This document shows positions 6,079 to 6,801 of a stretch of 6,801 nucleotides of DNA, in pieces (position 1 is the first letter of the stretch; each line of letters opens with the position of its first letter). Source of the stretch: UBA7328 sp036479115. Lineage in GTDB: Bacteria > Bacteroidota > Bacteroidia > Chitinophagales > Saprospiraceae. The stretch spans positions 1 through 6,801 of the forward strand of contig JAZGFD010000034.1 of the NCBI GenBank assembly GCA_036479115.1. The letters run 5' to 3'. The position numbers and the translations under genes were made by a program. The notes under the pieces were generated by a model. It had not been told where the DNA came from, did no database searches, and saw nothing but the letters and a program-made list of their open reading frames with translations.

Positions 6079-6111
6079 AAAGTGGTGTTTTTCCGGCACT
6101 TATATTTTTTT
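6076..6111 (+). terminator. Probable intrinsic terminator of fbaA
   Basis: AAGTG (6080-6084) pairs with CACTT (6097-6101) around a 12-nt loop. Further A-T pairs are possible outside the stem, and a T-rich run follows (6102-6111). It begins at the fbaA stop codon. The stem is short, so termination strength is uncertain. Confidence 0.5.
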
Positions 6112-6112
6112 A

Positions 6113-6251
6113 ATAACTACTCAAGTTGTTTCAATTTGGGCTGAAAAAGGCCTTTTTATTGCTATTCTTCTACTGTGCAACAATTAGAAAAAAGGCAAAT
6201 CCTAAGGTGGTGTGCTTTTGAGATAATAAACGATACTACCTGAATAATTAC
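6113..6251. mobile_element. Decayed family B remnant (copy 3)
   Basis: The left end ATAACTACTCAAGTTG (6113-6128) matches the family end at 13 of 16 positions. The right end, read on the other strand from 6251, is GTAATTATTCAGGTAG and closely resembles that of copy 2. Inside, CCTAAGGTGGTGTGCTTTTGAGA (split here as CCTAAGGTGG at 6201-6210 and TGTGCTTTTGAGA at 6211-6223) looks like a second, partial left end placed 8 bp before the right end motif ATACTACC. The remnant thus seems built from two copies or a large internal deletion. No matching flanking octamers remain. A palindrome, AAAAAGGCCTTTTT, lies at 6144-6157. Confidence 0.6.
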
Positions 6252-6563
6252 AAAAAAAGAGTTAGGCAATTTATACTTCTTCTTGTACGACCATACTGCG
6301 TTGATAATGCTCCCTTCGACATACTCCGAGCAGGCTGTCATTGCCCTACTATGTCAATGCTTTTTGCCTTCCTTCGCCCCTGCACCAGACAAGTATCTGA
6401 CCATAAAATAAGTTCGCCTAAACGACCTATTTAGTGTCTGACAGAAAACTGCACATTTTTAGAATTTTACATACTTTTTAATTGTCTCTGATGATCATAT
6501 CACTCGATAAACCATGAATTAGCGAAAAAATGAAATGATGCAAAATGTTGAATTTAAGTTTTT
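6252..6563. other. Non-coding stretch with a more GC-rich patch
   Basis: I see no gene here. About 6290-6400 is visibly richer in G and C than its surroundings and contains CTCCCTTCGAC (6310-6320) followed by CCGAGCAGGCTGTCA (6326-6340). GCTC and GAGC (6309-6312 and 6328-6331) can form a short stem. This recalls the small REP-like CCTTCGAC...GCTCAG palindromes scattered in many genomes, but that is a resemblance only. The remaining part is AT-rich and featureless. A 59-codon minus-strand frame (6162-6341) crosses into the family B remnant and is probably chance. Confidence 0.4.
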
Positions 6564-6760
6564 CGACCTTTATGGATTTTAGTGATTTCGATGCATTTTT
6601 ACGTTAAGTACAGAACATTTGTTCGAGCAAAATCAATGTGATAGCATATCCCACTCTATTGATAATCAAGGATGAATAATATAGAAGTGGAAAACCAAAT
6701 GCGAGTTTTGTTCTGTTTAGTAAAAATGTATTGAAATCACGTTAAGAAATCTATTGAGGG
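6564..6760. repeat. Family C long imperfect inverted repeat (about 200 bp)
   Basis: The left arm starts with the core GTGATTTCGATGCATTTTTA (6582-6601) and the right arm, read on the other strand from 6740, with GTGATTTCAATACATTTTTA; 18 of 20 positions agree. Pairing continues inward through ACAGAACA in both arms (6610-6617, and 6707-6714 inverted) and outward less perfectly to about 6564 and 6760. A further inner stem, CCACTCTAT with ATAGAAGTGG (about 6651-6690), is possible. No protein is encoded. It could be a third foldback element or a structured RNA; only one copy is visible. The final 41 bases of the window show nothing recognisable. Confidence 0.6.
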
Positions 6761-6801
6761 CAGTACTCTAAGAATGAAGCATAGTGCGCTTAAGAGGCAG
6801 T

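Noticed and set aside
5268..6099. Minus-strand open frames of 105 and 70 codons opposite fbaA
   Set aside because: They lie opposite the conserved aldolase coding sequence, with low-complexity translations and no start context; they are antisense shadows.
6162..6341. Minus-strand 59-codon frame (ATG at 6341, stop at 6162) reading MTACSEYVEGSIINAVWSYK at its start
   Set aside because: It runs through the right end of the family B remnant and has a hydrophobic stretch made by that repeat. It has no promoter or start context I can support and no recognised family. It is kept only as a possible gene-fragment hint.
6252..6801. Search for a tRNA, rRNA or attachment site in the gene-free right end
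   Set aside because: No cloverleaf, conserved rRNA segment or integrase-type repeat was found by eye.

Overview
The window is AT-rich and looks like Bacteroidota DNA. Start codons have no Shine-Dalgarno sequence. Two well-placed TAnnTTTG boxes, the Bacteroidota -7 promoter consensus, lie upstream of genes. The encoded proteins (a sterol-desaturase-type membrane enzyme, acetoacetyl-CoA synthetase, a short YajC, a class IIA aldolase) fit that phylum. I cannot name a genus. The assignment is inferred from sequence style, not from a database match.

Layout, left to right. Positions 1-130 are the right part of a palindromic mobile repeat (family A). A minus-strand gene (129-1199) follows, encoding a fatty-acid-hydroxylase/sterol-desaturase membrane enzyme fused to a C-terminal tandem CDGSH-like iron-sulfur region; its stop codon sits exactly on the edge of the repeat. 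A 318-bp divergent intergenic region holds a candidate promoter and a 4-copy, 12-bp tandem repeat. Next is aacS (1518-3485, plus), encoding acetoacetyl-CoA synthetase, convergent with yajC (3608-3904, minus), a Sec translocon accessory subunit. The 1.1-kb divergent gap between yajC and fbaA (3905-5004) is about two-thirds short non-coding mobile elements: three copies of family B, with 16-bp ends like GTAACTACTCAGGTGG, and a complete 172-bp copy of family A. Then come fbaA (5005-6078, plus), encoding class II fructose-bisphosphate aldolase, a likely terminator, a decayed family B remnant, a more GC-rich non-coding patch, and a third, unrelated long imperfect inverted repeat (family C, about 6564-6760).

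The four genes are metabolically unrelated housekeeping or accessory genes, each apparently transcribed alone. The distinctive content is the mobile non-coding DNA. Family B has GTAA termini and a perfect 8-bp target duplication (CTAAAATC) around one copy, which suggests mobilisation by an IS66-type transposase encoded elsewhere. That copy sits between the best promoter candidate of fbaA and its start codon. Another ends 15 bp before the yajC start. A family A copy abuts the end of the desaturase gene. These elements have therefore reshaped the 5' or 3' ends of three of the four genes. No transposase, tRNA, rRNA or CRISPR was found in the window.
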